Shown in pieces: positions 39,617 through 49,712 of a stretch of DNA of 64,000 nucleotides. This DNA is from Hymenobacter aerophilus DSM 13606 (GTDB lineage: Bacteria > Bacteroidota > Bacteroidia > Cytophagales > Hymenobacteraceae). The position numbers and the translations under genes are program-made. The stretch is taken from assembly GCF_000382225.1 (NCBI RefSeq), contig NZ_KB907803.1, positions 124,001 to 188,000 on the forward strand, written 5' to 3'. The notes beneath the pieces were generated by a model. It saw only the letters and a list, made by a program, of their open reading frames with translations. It was not told where the DNA came from and did not search any database. Within the stretch, counting starts at the first letter, position 1. Each line of letters opens with the position of its first letter.

Positions 39617-39828
39617 AAACGAATAAAATTCAGTGAGTAGAATCCGGCCGGCGGGTTCGGGAAAGCCCGGCGGCCGGGTTGCTTAAACAACAGCTGCAGC
39701 CGGCCGCACGTTCCCGCGCGGCCGCCAGCACCAGCGGAGCCCGGCAATAGATTAAACGCCGGAATTTGCCCCACGATTATAATTGTGGTTATCTTTTGTC
39801 GAAATTGTCATTTCCTGACCGTACTCCT

Positions 39829-40125
39829 ATGAAGAAAACTGTACTCTACTTTGGTGCCCTGGCCCTGTTTACCGCGTCCTGCAGCTCGGCGCGCGACGAT
39901 TCCCGCTCGCGCCACCCCGATTCCAAGCCCGTAGAGCATACGTCGGTGGTCGAGTGCATCCTTTACGACGGCATGACCAAAACCTCCAAGCAGCTGACCA
40001 CCCTCAATGCCGGTAGTCAGGTGCAGGTGATGGATACGGTAAGCGCCTATTTCGTGAAGGTGCGCGTAACGGCCGACGGCAAGACGGAAACCGGCTACAT
40101 GTACCGCACCTGCTTCGGTAAATAA
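39829..40125 (+). CDS. Small lipoprotein with SH3-like domain, 98 aa
   Basis: Start M-K-K-T-V-L-Y-F-G-A (39829). Lipobox F-T-A-S-C (Cys18). Remaining 75 residues read like a small SH3b-type barrel (V-E-C-I-L-Y-D-G-M, G-S-Q-V-Q-V-M-D-T-V-S-A-Y-F-V-K-V-R-V, G-Y-M-Y-R-T-C). Two extra Cys (in V-E-C and R-T-C) could form a disulfide. Function unknown. Confidence 0.7.
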   Translation: MKKTVLYFGALALFTASCSSARDDSRSRHPDSKPVEHTSVVECILYDGMTKTSKQLTTLNAGSQVQVMDTVSAYFVKVRVTADGKTETGYMYRTCFGK

Positions 40126-40195
40126 CCCTTCGGCCGGCTCGTGGGCAACCGGCCGGTGCGGCCGGGTGGCCAACCGGGCATAGCGCCGGGGGCTG

Positions 40196-40203
40196 TACTT
40201 TCG
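40196..40203 (+). promoter_or_regulatory. Leaderless-type -7 box of the hybrid kinase gene
   Basis: TACTTTCG, then TGCC and the ATG at 40208; same spacing and same TGCCATGG context as lipA. Confidence 0.5.
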
Positions 40204-40207
40204 TGCC

Positions 40208-43200
40208 ATGGCTGCATCCTCTGCTTCTGCCCCCACTCTTGAAAGCCTGACTGCCGAGCTGGCCCAGGAACGCCGCCTGCGGCTGGACGCCGAAAACCAG
40301 GCGGCTGGCCTGCGCCGCCACCTGACTTCCACCCAGCGCACCGTCGGGCGGCTCACCGACAGCATCACGCGCCTGACCCAGAACCTGCGCGTGGCCGTGC
40401 TGGTGGCCCACCAGAATGGCACGGTGGCTTTGCTCAACCAGGAACTGTGCGACCTGTTCGGCATCAGCGAGGTGCTGCCGCTGGCCCAGATCGATGGCCC
40501 GGTAGAGCCGTTGCTGGCTCGGATGCTGGCCCGCACGGCCCGGCCCGGGCTGGTGGGCCAGCGCCTTAACGCGTTGCGCAAAGCCAACCAGCGGGTGCTG
40601 GGCCAGGATCTGGAGCTGGCCGACGGCACCATTCTCGAACTTGACTTCGTGCCCCTCAGCGGCCCCGACGAGCTGGTGGCGGCCGGCTACCTGCTCTCGT
40701 TTCGGGATGTGACGCAGGCGCGCCGGGCCGAGCAGTACCTGCATTCGCTCTCGCGCATTCCGGGCCAGGACCCCAACCTGATTCTGCGCCTGCACGCCGA
40801 CGGCCGGCTGCTGTACAGCAACCCCGCCGCCGAGGCCCTGCGCCAGGAATACCTCAAGCCCGACCAGGAGCCCGAGTTGGCCGGGCAGCTGTACGAGGCC
40901 GCCGGCGAGGCCCTGCGCACCCAGGCGCTGGTGCAGCTGGAGGTGGGTTTTGGCCCGCGCTGCTTTCAGCTGGCCATCACGCCTTTCCCCGAAGACCAGT
41001 ACGCCAACCTCTACCTCACCGACATCACGCCCCTCAAGGAGGCTGAAAAGCGGCTGGCCGAGCAGCAGGAGTTCTACGAAACCGTGCTCAACCAGCTGCC
41101 CGCCGATGTGGCTGTGTTCGACGCGCAGCACCGCTACCTGTTCGTCAACCCGGCAGCCATCCGCAACGACGCACTGCGCCACTGGATTATCGGCCACGAC
41201 GATTTTGAGTACGCCGCCTACCGCGGGCGCTCCGACGAGCAGCCCCGGCACCGCCGCCAGCAGTTCGAGCAGGTGGTGCAGCAGCGCACCACGCTGGCCT
41301 GGGAAGAGCACCTGACGGGCCCCGACGGTCCGCGGCTGGCTTTGCGCCACATGGCCCCCGTGTTCACGCCCGCCGGCGAGCTGCGCATGGTAATCGGCTA
41401 CGGCATTGATATTACCGACCGTTACAACGCCGAAAACCTGCTGCGCGAGCGGGAGGCCGAGCTGCGCGAAAATCAGGCATTTGTGCGGGCCGTGGTCGAT
41501 ACCACGCCCAGCATTATCTGGGCCACCGACGACCGCGCCCGGGTGGTGTTCAGCAACCGCGCCTTCGGTGAGCTGCTGGAGCTGAGCAACCACCGCGAGA
41601 ACCCCGAGCCCGGCAGCGCGGCGGCCCAGGAGCTGCAGGCCTTCGTCGAATCCGACCAGTACGTGCTGCGCACGGGCCGGGAGCTGGTGCTCGAAAACAC
41701 CTTCACCATCCAGGACGGCACTACCATCTGGCTGCAGACGGTGAAGCGCCCGCTGGTGCGGGCCGATGGCAGCCTCAACGTGCTGGGCGTAAGCACCGAC
41801 ATCACGGAGATGAGAAAGGCCCGCCAGACACTGGAGAAAAGCACCAAGCAGTACCGCGACCTGATGCAGTACTCGCAGGCCCTGATCTGTACCCACGACC
41901 TGACGGGCCGGGTTTTGTCGGTGAACCCGGCGGCGGCCCAGCTCGTGGGCGCCTCGCCCGAAATGCTGGTGGGCCGCTCGCTGCGCGAGGTGCTGTCGCC
42001 CGATTTCCACGACCAGCTCGACCAGTACCTGCGCCTGGCCCACGAGCAGCAGCAGCAGCTCACGGGCCTGCTCACGCTCAGCGGCCCCGATGGCCGGCCC
42101 CACCACCTTATTTACGACAACTACCGGGTGGAAGAGCCCGGCGAGGAGCCCTACGTAATTGCCTACGGCCAGGAAATCACCGAGCGCCTGCTGGCCGAAA
42201 AGGAGCTGATCCGGGCCAAGGAAGAGGCCGAAAACACGGCCCAGGCCAAGCAGAACTTCCTGGCCAACATGAGCCACGAAATCCGCACGCCCATCAACGG
42301 CATTCTGGGCATGGCCGGGCTGCTGGCCAAAACGCCGCTCAACGAAACCCAGCAGGAGCACCTGCGGATACTGCGCAGCTCGGGCCGCCACCTGCTCACC
42401 GTCATCAACGACGTGCTGGATGTGGCCAAGATGGAGGCCGGCCAACTGGAGCTGGAGCAGGTGCCGTTTGATGTCTGCCAGCTCGTGAAAGACGCCGTGC
42501 AGAGCCTGGCCTACCGGGCCGAGGAAAAAAGTATTGAGCTGCGCATCCAGTACCTGTACCTGGCGCACCCGCTGGTCGTCGGCGACCCGGGCCGGCTCAA
42601 CCAGATTCTGCTCAACCTGCTCAGCAACGCCCTCAAATTCACGCACCAGGGCTACGTGGAGCTGGGCGGCCGCCTGCTACACGAAACGGCCGAGGCGCTG
42701 GCCCTGGAGTTCTGCGTGCGCGACACCGGCATCGGCATTGCGCCCGACAAGCAGGAAAGCATCTTCGAGAACTTCGCCCAGGCCTACGCCGATATTTCGC
42801 GGCGCTTCGGCGGCACGGGCCTGGGCCTCACCATCAGCCGGCGGCTGGTAGAGCAGCTGGGCGGCCGCATGTGGGTGGAAAGCGCCGACGGGCAGGGCAG
42901 CACGTTCTACTTCACCCTCACGCTACCCAAGGCTGCCGCCCTGCCGCCCGCACCCGCCCCGCGCCCCCTGCCCGACTACGGCCGGCTGCGGGGCCGCCGG
43001 GTGCTGCTCGTCGAAGACCACCCCGTCAACCAGCAGCTGGCCTTGCTGATGCTGGAGGGCTGGGCCGTGGAGGCCTACGTAGCCTCCGACGGCCCCGAGG
43101 CCCTGCAGCAGCTCGAAGCCCGCCTCTACGACGTGGTGCTGATGGACATTCAGATGCCCGGCATGAGCGGCCTCGACGTTACGCACGAGCTGCGCCGCCA

Positions 43201-43789
43201 CCCCGACCCGCACCGCGCCAACACGCCCGTTATTGCCCTCACGGCCAACGTTATGCGTTCCGATGATGAGCTTTACCGCGCCGCCGGGCTCGATTACCTG
43301 TCGAAGCCGTTCGAGGAGGATGAATTGTTTCATAAGCTCGAAGCCAACCTGCGGCCCGTGCCGGTGGCCACGCTGGAGGCCCAGCCGCCCCTGCCGCCCG
43401 CCGAGCCCTCGCCGCAGGTAGCAGCGCCCGAGCCCGCTGCCCTGTTCGACCTGACGCGGCTGCGCGAAACGGCGCACGGCAGCAGCATTTTCATGCAGAA
43501 AATCATCGGCTCGTTCCGCACGCACACGCCGCTAGTGGTCAGCCAGCTTCGCGAAGCTGCCGCCGCCGCCGACTGGCCCGCCGTGGGCGCGCTGGCCCAC
43601 AAGCTGCGCCCCTCGCTGCTGCTGCTGGGCATTACGAGCCCCGACGACGCCATTGCGCTGCTCGAACCTCTCTCGCGGCCCGCTACCGCGCCGCTGCCCG
43701 CCGCCGATACGCTGCTGGCGGCCACCCGGCTGCTGGCCGACACGCTCACCGCCGCCGTAGAGCAGCTCGGCACCGTACGGCTGGAATAA
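40208..43789 (+). CDS. Hybrid sensor histidine kinase with PAS, REC and Hpt domains
   Basis: 1193 residues, no membrane segment seen, so a cytosolic sensor. N-terminal coiled coil (15-60); about five PAS-type domains to about 660 (repeated N-P-A-A signatures); HisKA with M-S-H-E-I-R-T-P (His690); HATPase with N-A-L-K-F-T, D-T-G-I-G-I and G-G-T-G-L-G-L; REC domain with V-L-M-D-I-Q-M-P (Asp980); Hpt domain with A-H-K-L-R-P (His1131). It can run a full internal His-Asp-His relay. It converges with a LytTR regulator gene, a possible output partner. Confidence 0.95.
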   Translation: MAASSASAPTLESLTAELAQERRLRLDAENQAAGLRRHLTSTQRTVGRLTDSITRLTQNLRVAVLVAHQNGTVALLNQELCDLFGISEVLPLAQIDGPVEPLLARMLARTARPGLVGQRLNALRKANQRVLGQDLELADGTILELDFVPLSGPDELVAAGYLLSFRDVTQARRAEQYLHSLSRIPGQDPNLILRLHADGRLLYSNPAAEALRQEYLKPDQEPELAGQLYEAAGEALRTQALVQLEVGFGPRCFQLAITPFPEDQYANLYLTDITPLKEAEKRLAEQQEFYETVLNQLPADVAVFDAQHRYLFVNPAAIRNDALRHWIIGHDDFEYAAYRGRSDEQPRHRRQQFEQVVQQRTTLAWEEHLTGPDGPRLALRHMAPVFTPAGELRMVIGYGIDITDRYNAENLLREREAELRENQAFVRAVVDTTPSIIWATDDRARVVFSNRAFGELLELSNHRENPEPGSAAAQELQAFVESDQYVLRTGRELVLENTFTIQDGTTIWLQTVKRPLVRADGSLNVLGVSTDITEMRKARQTLEKSTKQYRDLMQYSQALICTHDLTGRVLSVNPAAAQLVGASPEMLVGRSLREVLSPDFHDQLDQYLRLAHEQQQQLTGLLTLSGPDGRPHHLIYDNYRVEEPGEEPYVIAYGQEITERLLAEKELIRAKEEAENTAQAKQNFLANMSHEIRTPINGILGMAGLLAKTPLNETQQEHLRILRSSGRHLLTVINDVLDVAKMEAGQLELEQVPFDVCQLVKDAVQSLAYRAEEKSIELRIQYLYLAHPLVVGDPGRLNQILLNLLSNALKFTHQGYVELGGRLLHETAEALALEFCVRDTGIGIAPDKQESIFENFAQAYADISRRFGGTGLGLTISRRLVEQLGGRMWVESADGQGSTFYFTLTLPKAAALPPAPAPRPLPDYGRLRGRRVLLVEDHPVNQQLALLMLEGWAVEAYVASDGPEALQQLEARLYDVVLMDIQMPGMSGLDVTHELRRHPDPHRANTPVIALTANVMRSDDELYRAAGLDYLSKPFEEDELFHKLEANLRPVPVATLEAQPPLPPAEPSPQVAAPEPAALFDLTRLRETAHGSSIFMQKIIGSFRTHTPLVVSQLREAAAAADWPAVGALAHKLRPSLLLLGITSPDDAIALLEPLSRPATAPLPAADTLLAATRLLADTLTAAVEQLGTVRLE

Positions 43790-43918
43790 GGTGAGATGGT
43801 GAGGTGGTGATTTGGTGAGTTTGATGTTCGAGGGCCCTGATTGCGCCATTTGCGCCGGTAGGACTTTCGAACATCAAACTCACCATTTCACCACCTTACC
43901 ATCTCACCAAATCACCTC
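43790..43918. repeat. GTGAGATGGTGAG-type inverted repeat
   Basis: Left arm 43790-43830 (GGTGAGATGGTGAGGTGGTG... TTTGATGTTCGA) and right arm 43868-43918 (CGAACATCAAACTCACC... CATCTCACC). It fills the whole space between the convergent kinase and LytTR genes and probably serves as their terminator. Confidence 0.75.
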
Positions 43919-44650
43919 TCAGATCCGGTTCAGCTTGCTGAAAAAGGCCTCCTGGTAGGACTTGCCGATGGGCACGTGCTGGCCGCCGGGCACCACGGCC
44001 GCCCCGTCTTCGATGGCCTCGATGCGCTTGAGGTTGATGATGTAGGAGCGGTGCACGCGCACGAAATGCTCGAACGGCAGGCGCGCATCCAACGACTTCA
44101 TGGTGGTGTACACAATGTATTTCTGCTTCTCGGTTACGATAACCACGTAATCGGACAGCGCCTCGATGTAGAGCACCTCATCGAAGTTGATGCGCACCAT
44201 TTTGCTGTTCACCTTCACGAACAGGTCGTTGTCGGGGGGCGCGGGGGCGGCAGTGGGGGCGGGGGCAGCGGCGGCCATTGGGGTTTCGTGCTGGAGCAGG
44301 GCCCGCTGCACGGCCCGGCTGAAGCGGGCGTAGTCGAAGGGCTTCACCAGGTAATCGGTCACGCGCAGGTCGAAGGCATCGACGGCAAAATCTTCGTGGG
44401 CCGTGGTGAGGATGACGATGGGCGGGTCGGGCAGGATGCGCAACAGGTCGAGGCCGTTGAGCTGGGGCATCTGCACGTCCAGAAACAGCACATCGACGCG
44501 GTTGCCGGCCCGGAAATACTCCAGGCCCTGCAGCGCGTCATCCAGCGAAGAGACGAGCGGCAGCGAGCCGGTAAGCGAAATGTAATGTTCCAGCGTCAGC
44601 CGGTTTATCTCCTCATCATCAATAATAGCACAGGTAAGCAGCTTGGACAT
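43919..44650 (-). CDS. LytTR-type response regulator
   Basis: 243 residues from M-S-K-L-L-T-C-A-I-I-D-D-E-E (44650). REC domain with D11-D12, phospho-acceptor Asp58 in L-F-L-D-V-Q-M-P and Lys103 in Y-L-V-K-P-F; an Ala/Pro linker (about 122-138); LytTR DNA-binding domain (about 145-243) with I-x-F-D-E-V-L-Y-I-E-A and F-V-R-V-H-R-S-Y-I-I-N-L. Converges with the hybrid kinase gene, which may phosphorylate it through its Hpt domain (inference). Confidence 0.95.
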   Translation of the reverse strand: MSKLLTCAIIDDEEINRLTLEHYISLTGSLPLVSSLDDALQGLEYFRAGNRVDVLFLDVQMPQLNGLDLLRILPDPPIVILTTAHEDFAVDAFDLRVTDYLVKPFDYARFSRAVQRALLQHETPMAAAAPAPTAAPAPPDNDLFVKVNSKMVRINFDEVLYIEALSDYVVIVTEKQKYIVYTTMKSLDARLPFEHFVRVHRSYIINLKRIEAIEDGAAVVPGGQHVPIGKSYQEAFFSKLNRI

Positions 44651-44797
44651 GCGAGGGTGGGTAAAATGAAGCGGCCAGGGAGGTGCCGCACCTGCACCTC
44701 CAAAAGTGCGCCAGAAAGGCACTTGCCGGGAAATGCAGCGGACTGGCTAAGCTAACCTTTTTGCCCGTATCTGGCAACCCTAAGCCGCTGATAGTGT

Positions 44798-46180
44798 TCA
44801 GCTGCGGCGGGCCATTTCGGCCGCTACCAGCGCCTGCACTTCGGGCCGCTCGTAGTCGACTTCGGCCTGAATGTGGGGCATCAGACGCTGCATTACCTGC
44901 TCCTGGGCCTGGCCGTTGGCTAGGGCTTCGGCGTAGGGCAGCTGCGAAAAGGTTACCTGCGAGTACAGCGGCAGCCACTGCTGTGGGTACTGGGCGGCCA
45001 GCTTGCCTTCAATCTTTTTCTGGAGCAGGAAGCGCGGGTCGGCTACCCGGTCGCGCATTTCATAGAAGTTGTACACGGCCAGATCGGCCATGGCATCGGT
45101 GTTGGGCTTGCGCGTGGTTTCGAAGGCCCGCATGATGCGCGGCCAGTCGGCGCCGTGCTCCTCGAGCAGCTCGGCCAGCGCGGCGCAATCCTCGAAGCCT
45201 GAGTTCATGCCCTGGCCATAGAAGGGCACAATGGCGTGCGAAGCGTCGCCGAGCAGCAGCACGTCGTCGGCGTGGCTCCACGGAAAGCAGCGCACCGTTA
45301 CGAGCGAACTGGTGGGGTTGGCGAAAAACTCGGTTTCCAGGTCGGGCATCAGCGGCAGCGCGTCGGCAAAATGCTCGGCGAAAAACGTGCGCACCTGGGC
45401 CGGCGTCTGCAGGGCGGCAAACGAGGCGGCGCCTTCATAAGGGAAAAACAGCGTGCAGTTGAACGAGCCGTCGAGGTTGGGCAGCGCAATCATCATGTAC
45501 TGGCCGCGGGGCCAGATGTGCAGCGCGTGCTTCTCGATGGGCCAGCTGCCGTCGGGCGCCGCGGCAATGGTCAGCTCCTTGTAGCCGTAGTCGAGGTACT
45601 GCTGCGAGTAGTTGAAGCGGTCGGTGCGCTGCATGGCCCCGCGCACGGCCGAGTAGGCCCCGTCGGCCCCGAACAGGCGCTGAAACGGTTGCGTGCGCGA
45701 CTCGCCGGTGGTTTCGTCGCGCATTTCCAGCTGGCGCCGGCGCAAATCCACGCGCTGGCAGTGCTGGTCGAACTGCACCCGGATGCCGGGCTGCTGCTCC
45801 ACCAGATCCAGCATGCGCCGGTTCAGGCCCGCCCTGGATACCGAGTAGATGGCCTGCCCGTCGCGGCCGTAGGGCTGAAACGTGAGCTCCCCGTCCACGC
45901 CGTGCATCATGCGGCCGCGCATGGCAATGGCCACCTCGCGCACGGCCTCGGCAATGCCCACGCCCTCCAGCGCCCGCCAGCCCCGGTCGGAAAGGGCCAG
46001 GTTGATGGAGCGCGCCTCTACTTTCACGTCGCCCCGCAGGTCGGGCCGGCGCTCAAATAGCTCGACCGTGTGGCCGTGCCGGGCCAGGTACAGCGCCAGC
46101 AGGCAGCCCACCAGCCCCGCGCCCATCACGGTAAGGGTTTCGGCGGGCGGCGGCAGGGTGGCGGGGGAAGAAGTCAGCAT
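44798..46180 (-). CDS. kmo: Kynurenine 3-monooxygenase
   Basis: 460 residues from M-L-T-S-S-P-A-T-L (46180). FAD-binding G-A-G-L-V-G (20-25), the kynurenine-monooxygenase signature R-S-I-N-L-A-L-S-D-R-G (57-67), M-R-G-R-M-M-H, and the second FAD motif L-G-D-A-S-H-A-I-V-P-F-Y-G-Q-G-M-N-S-G-F-E-D. Converts L-kynurenine to 3-hydroxykynurenine. Two following enzymes of the same route lie at 51176-53061 in the same orientation, separated by unrelated genes. Confidence 0.92.
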   Translation of the reverse strand: MLTSSPATLPPPAETLTVMGAGLVGCLLALYLARHGHTVELFERRPDLRGDVKVEARSINLALSDRGWRALEGVGIAEAVREVAIAMRGRMMHGVDGELTFQPYGRDGQAIYSVSRAGLNRRMLDLVEQQPGIRVQFDQHCQRVDLRRRQLEMRDETTGESRTQPFQRLFGADGAYSAVRGAMQRTDRFNYSQQYLDYGYKELTIAAAPDGSWPIEKHALHIWPRGQYMMIALPNLDGSFNCTLFFPYEGAASFAALQTPAQVRTFFAEHFADALPLMPDLETEFFANPTSSLVTVRCFPWSHADDVLLLGDASHAIVPFYGQGMNSGFEDCAALAELLEEHGADWPRIMRAFETTRKPNTDAMADLAVYNFYEMRDRVADPRFLLQKKIEGKLAAQYPQQWLPLYSQVTFSQLPYAEALANGQAQEQVMQRLMPHIQAEVDYERPEVQALVAAEMARRS

Positions 46181-46399
46181 CGGAGAAACAGTAGGCGGGA
46201 AAAGCGAAACAAGACCCCGAAGGTACTCGATTGCGCCGGGATGCGGCCGCCAGACCGGCGCTGCCGCACGTGTTGGCCGAGCTATTCCGGGTGTTGAGCG
46301 AGAAAGTTCCGCCGCGCGGCTTTTTTTGAAATCCTGACGCCTGCTTCTCCCCGTACTTTGCATTATAAATTGATTCGGTTACCCTATTGTTGAGCTCCA

Positions 46400-46663
46400 A
46401 TGCTACATGCTCCTGCTTTCCTCTTATACGATATAGCCTCCAAATTTGCGCGGCAGCGGCGGGCCCGTCAGCGCCAGCGCCTCATGCGCCTCACGCTAGT
46501 GTACAATCCGGCCCAGCAGACCGCCCGGACGCGGTTCCAGGCCTCTTTCCCCGAAGCCGAAAAGGCCCAGGCCGGCACCGGCACAGTAGTGCGAATCGGC
46601 GGTTACGTGGTTGGCGACGAACATTGCCCGTTGTTGTACGGCCCCACCAACATGCGCTACTGA
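46400..46663 (+). CDS. Small basic hypothetical protein, 87 aa
   Basis: ATG at 46400. Basic N-terminal half (R-Q-R-R-A-R-Q-R-Q-R-L) and a C-terminal part V-V-R-I-G-G-Y-V-V-G-D-E-H-C-P-L-L-Y-G-P-T-N. No family recognised. A TACTTTG box at 46354 may drive it. Uncertain; it could be spurious. Confidence 0.4.
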   Translation: MLHAPAFLLYDIASKFARQRRARQRQRLMRLTLVYNPAQQTARTRFQASFPEAEKAQAGTGTVVRIGGYVVGDEHCPLLYGPTNMRY

Positions 46664-46791
46664 TTTGGGCCGCCGGAACCCTGTTCACCCCGTAATCACG
46701 CACGTGCTTTCCCGCCTGAATACTACTTTAGAAAAGTTCCAATCCTATAGTCATCAATGACTTGAAAGTAGGATATGCGGCATGCATACTA

Positions 46792-46836
46792 TACTTTTGC
46801 ACCCCCTTCTGAACGGAGGGGGTTTTTTGTTTTTTG
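46792..46836 (+). promoter_or_regulatory. Promoter plus terminator-like leader hairpin
   Basis: The -7 box TACTTTTG (46792-46799) is followed at once by the stem CCCCCT-tctgaacgg-AGGGGG (46802-46822) and a T-rich tract (46823-46836). The TonB receptor ATG is at 46848. The hairpin would form at the very 5' end of the mRNA and has the look of an intrinsic terminator, so it may attenuate or stabilise the transcript. Confidence 0.6.
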
Positions 46837-46847
46837 TACTTCTTCGT

Positions 46848-49538
46848 ATGCGTAACCCTTACTCATTTCTTTTACTGGTGCTGCTTCTGCTGGGCCAGGG
46901 CCTGCGTGCCCGGGCACAGGAGGCCACCGTGGGCGGCACCGTGCTCACCAACGAGGGCCAGCCGCTGCCCGGCGCCACCATCTTCATTCAGGGCACCTTT
47001 ATCGGCACGAGCACCGGCCGCGACGGCAACTTCACGCTGAAAGCTGACTTCGGCGGCGGGCCCGTAACGCTGGCCGTGTCGTTTGTGGGCTACGTGACCC
47101 GCGAGGTGCTGCTCAGCCAGCCCGACAACGCCATCCGGGTGGAGCTCAAGCCCAACCCCATCCAAACCACCGAGGTGATTGCCTCGGCCTCGCGCAAGGA
47201 GGAGAACATTCTGCAGGCGCCCGTAACGGTAGAGAAAGTAACCTCGCAGCAGGTGCTGCAGCTGCCGCCGCCCGATGTGCAGGTGGGCCTCAACCAGTTC
47301 AAAGGCATCGATGTGAACGGCACGAGCATGCTGATGAATTCGCTCAGCACCCGGGGCTTCAACTCGCCCAAATCCGAGCGCCTGATCCAGCTTACCGACT
47401 ACTTCGACACCCAGTCGCCTTCGCTCAACATTAACTCGGGCAACCTGCAGGGCCAGCCCGAAATTGATATTGAAAGCATCGAAATCATCCACGGTCCGGC
47501 CTCAGCGCTGTACGGCGCCAACGCCTTCAACGGCGTGCTGCTCCAGAACTCGAAAGACCCCTTCGTAACCGAGGGCCTGACGCTGCGCGTGCGCGGCGGC
47601 AGCCGCAGCCTCTTTGATGGGCAGCTGCGTTACGCCCAGCGCATCGGCCAGAAGTTTGCCTTCAAGATTACGGGCGCTTATCTGACGGCCAACGACTGGC
47701 TGGCCGACGACTACTCGGCCACCGACCGGCGGGTGGAGGGCCGCAACAACGAGCAGGGCTCGGCGCTGGGCTACGAGGCCGTGAACCGCTACGGCGACGT
47801 GGCCTTCACGGTGCCGGCTTCGTACCCGATTGCCGATCTGCGGGGCAAAACGCTGTTTATGCCCGGCTTCACCGAAAAAACGCTGGTCGGAAGCGACGAC
47901 CAGGCCCGGTCGCTGAAGGTGCTGCCGTCGGTTTCGTACCTGCTCACCAGCTCGATTAAGCTAACGGCCGGCGCCAGCTACAGCGGGGCACGGCCAGCTA
48001 CCAGAGCTCCAGCCGCTACCGGCTCAAGAACTTCGGTTTCAACCAGTACCACGGCGAAATCAAGGGTAGCCGTTGGTTTTTGCGGGGCCAGTCGGTGCAG
48101 GACTTCGGCAAAAATTCGTACGATCTGAACCTGCTGGGCTCGTTTATTCAGAACGCGCCCATTGCCACCGGGGCCGGCACCACCTACGCCCAGCGCTATT
48201 TTGGGGCTTACCTGAACGAGTACGGCGTGTCGCGCGCCAAAGGCCAGAGCGACGAGCAGGCCCAGCAGTCGGCCCTGGCGCTGGTCAGCCAGGGCCCGTA
48301 CCAGCTCGACCCCAACTCGGCCGATTTCCGCAACCTGCGCAGCCAGATCATCGGCAACGCCACGCCCGGCCGCGGCGCCCGGCTCAACCCCAGCTCGCTG
48401 CTCAACGAGGGCAACGCCCAGTACAACTTCCGGCTAGCCGAAACGGCCGACCTGATTGTGGGCGCCGCCTACCGCAAGTTCCGGCTGGGCTCGGGCGGCA
48501 ACCTGTTCAGCGACACCGAAGACCGGGTGCAGAACCACGAGCTCGGCGGCTACGCCCAGCTGACCAAAAAGTGGCTTGATGAGCGCGTGAAAGTGGCGCT
48601 GGCAGGCCGGGTCGATGATTTCAAGAACTTCAAGCCGGCCTTCTCGCCGCGGGCTTCGGTGGTGTACTCGGTGGGCGATGCGCGCCAGCATAACTTCCGC
48701 GCCAGCTTCGGCCGCGCCTTCCGCTCGCCCACCCAGCTCGACCAGTACATTCAGCTCGATGTGAAGCAGGTGTTGCTGCTGGGCAACGTGGGCAACGGCT
48801 TCCAGGGCTACCGCATTACCAACGGCCGGCCCGGCGAAGAACTGGATGTGGCCACCCTGAAGCTGGAGCGCCTGAGCTCGTACGAAGTAGGCTACAAAGG
48901 CGCCCTGACCGACCAGCTGGCCTTCGATGTGAACTACTACCGCAACTACTACAACGACTTCATCGGGGCCGTGCGCTTTATCGGCAACCGCGACGGCAGC
49001 CGCCCCACCGGCCCGCAGCTGGCGGCCGAGGCCGCGCGCACCACGCCCGAGTCGCCCTTCCAGGAGGCTACTTCGCCTACCCGCGTGCTGCAGGTCTGGA
49101 CCAATGCCAACCAGGAAGTGCGAACTCAGGGTGCGGCCGTCAGCCTGACCTATGCCTTCGCGCCCTTCCTGAAAGTGGCCGCCAACTACACGCTCAACGT
49201 GCAGGACCGCACCGATGTGTCGGACGCCGACTTTCAGACCTATTTCAATACGCCCAAGCACAAGTACAACGTGGGCGCCAGCGGCACCGCCCTCACCCAC
49301 CTGAGCTACGCGCTGAACTACCGCTGGGCCCAGGGCCACGAGTACGGCACGCCCTTCGCCGTGGGCCAGCTCGCCGACTACAGCGTAACCGACGCTTACG
49401 TAGGCTAACTTCGCCAAAATGGGCCTCACGCTGCAGGGCGGCGGTTCCAACGTCTTCAACAGCCACAACATTCAGGTATACGGCGGCCCGCAAATCGGCC
49501 GCCTGCTCTACCTGGGCCTGCAGCTGGATGTGAAGTAG
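46848..49538 (+). pseudogene. TonB-dependent receptor gene with two frameshifts
   Basis: Start M-R-N-P-Y-S-F-L-L (46848) with signal peptide; carboxypeptidase-regulatory-like domain (V-G-G-T-V-L-T-N-E-G-Q-P-L-P-G-A-T), plug with T-R-G-F-N and I-H-G-P-A-S-A-L-Y-G-A-N-A-F-N-G-V, then the barrel. At about 47983-47990 (AGCTACAGCGGGGCACGG) a 1-nt loss moves the reading from frame 3 to frame 2: S-Y-S-R-G-T-A-S-Y-Q would be expected. At about 49405-49410 (GTAGGCTAACTTCGCC) a second shift (+1 or -2) introduces TAA; the restored frame ends with L-G-L-Q-L-D-V-K and TAG at 49538. Product broken unless these are sequence errors. Confidence 0.85.
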
Positions 49539-49710
49539 AAGTGAGAGCTTAGAATTTAGAACTTAGAGCTTAGACGAACGTCATTCAGAGCGAAGCGAAG
49601 AATCTCGCGTGAGGCCGTTGGGAACTACCCTAACGGTTCGCACGCGAGATTCTTCGCTTCGCTCTGAATGACGTTTGTCTAAGCTCTAAGTTCTAAGCTC
49701 TCACTTCACT
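49539..49710. repeat. Composite inverted repeat with perfect 34-bp inner arms
   Basis: Outer arms of GAAGTGAGAGCTTAGAA-type units (49540-49574) and their complement (49675-49708). Inner arms 49578-49611 (ACGTCATTCAGAGCGAAG...) and 49641-49674 are exact reverse complements over 34 bp with a 29-nt loop. Located after the receptor gene, facing the alkB-like gene. Same inner sequence class as 36342-36451. Confidence 0.85.
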
Positions 49711-49712
49711 CC

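Noticed and set aside
40004..42646. Long open frame (880 codons) on the minus strand
   Set aside because: It is antisense to the hybrid histidine kinase, whose domains are unmistakable; long antisense frames are common at this GC.
46308..46327. GCCGCGCGGC plus T-run as terminator
   Set aside because: Palindrome is short, and no plus-strand gene ends before it; not enough to call.
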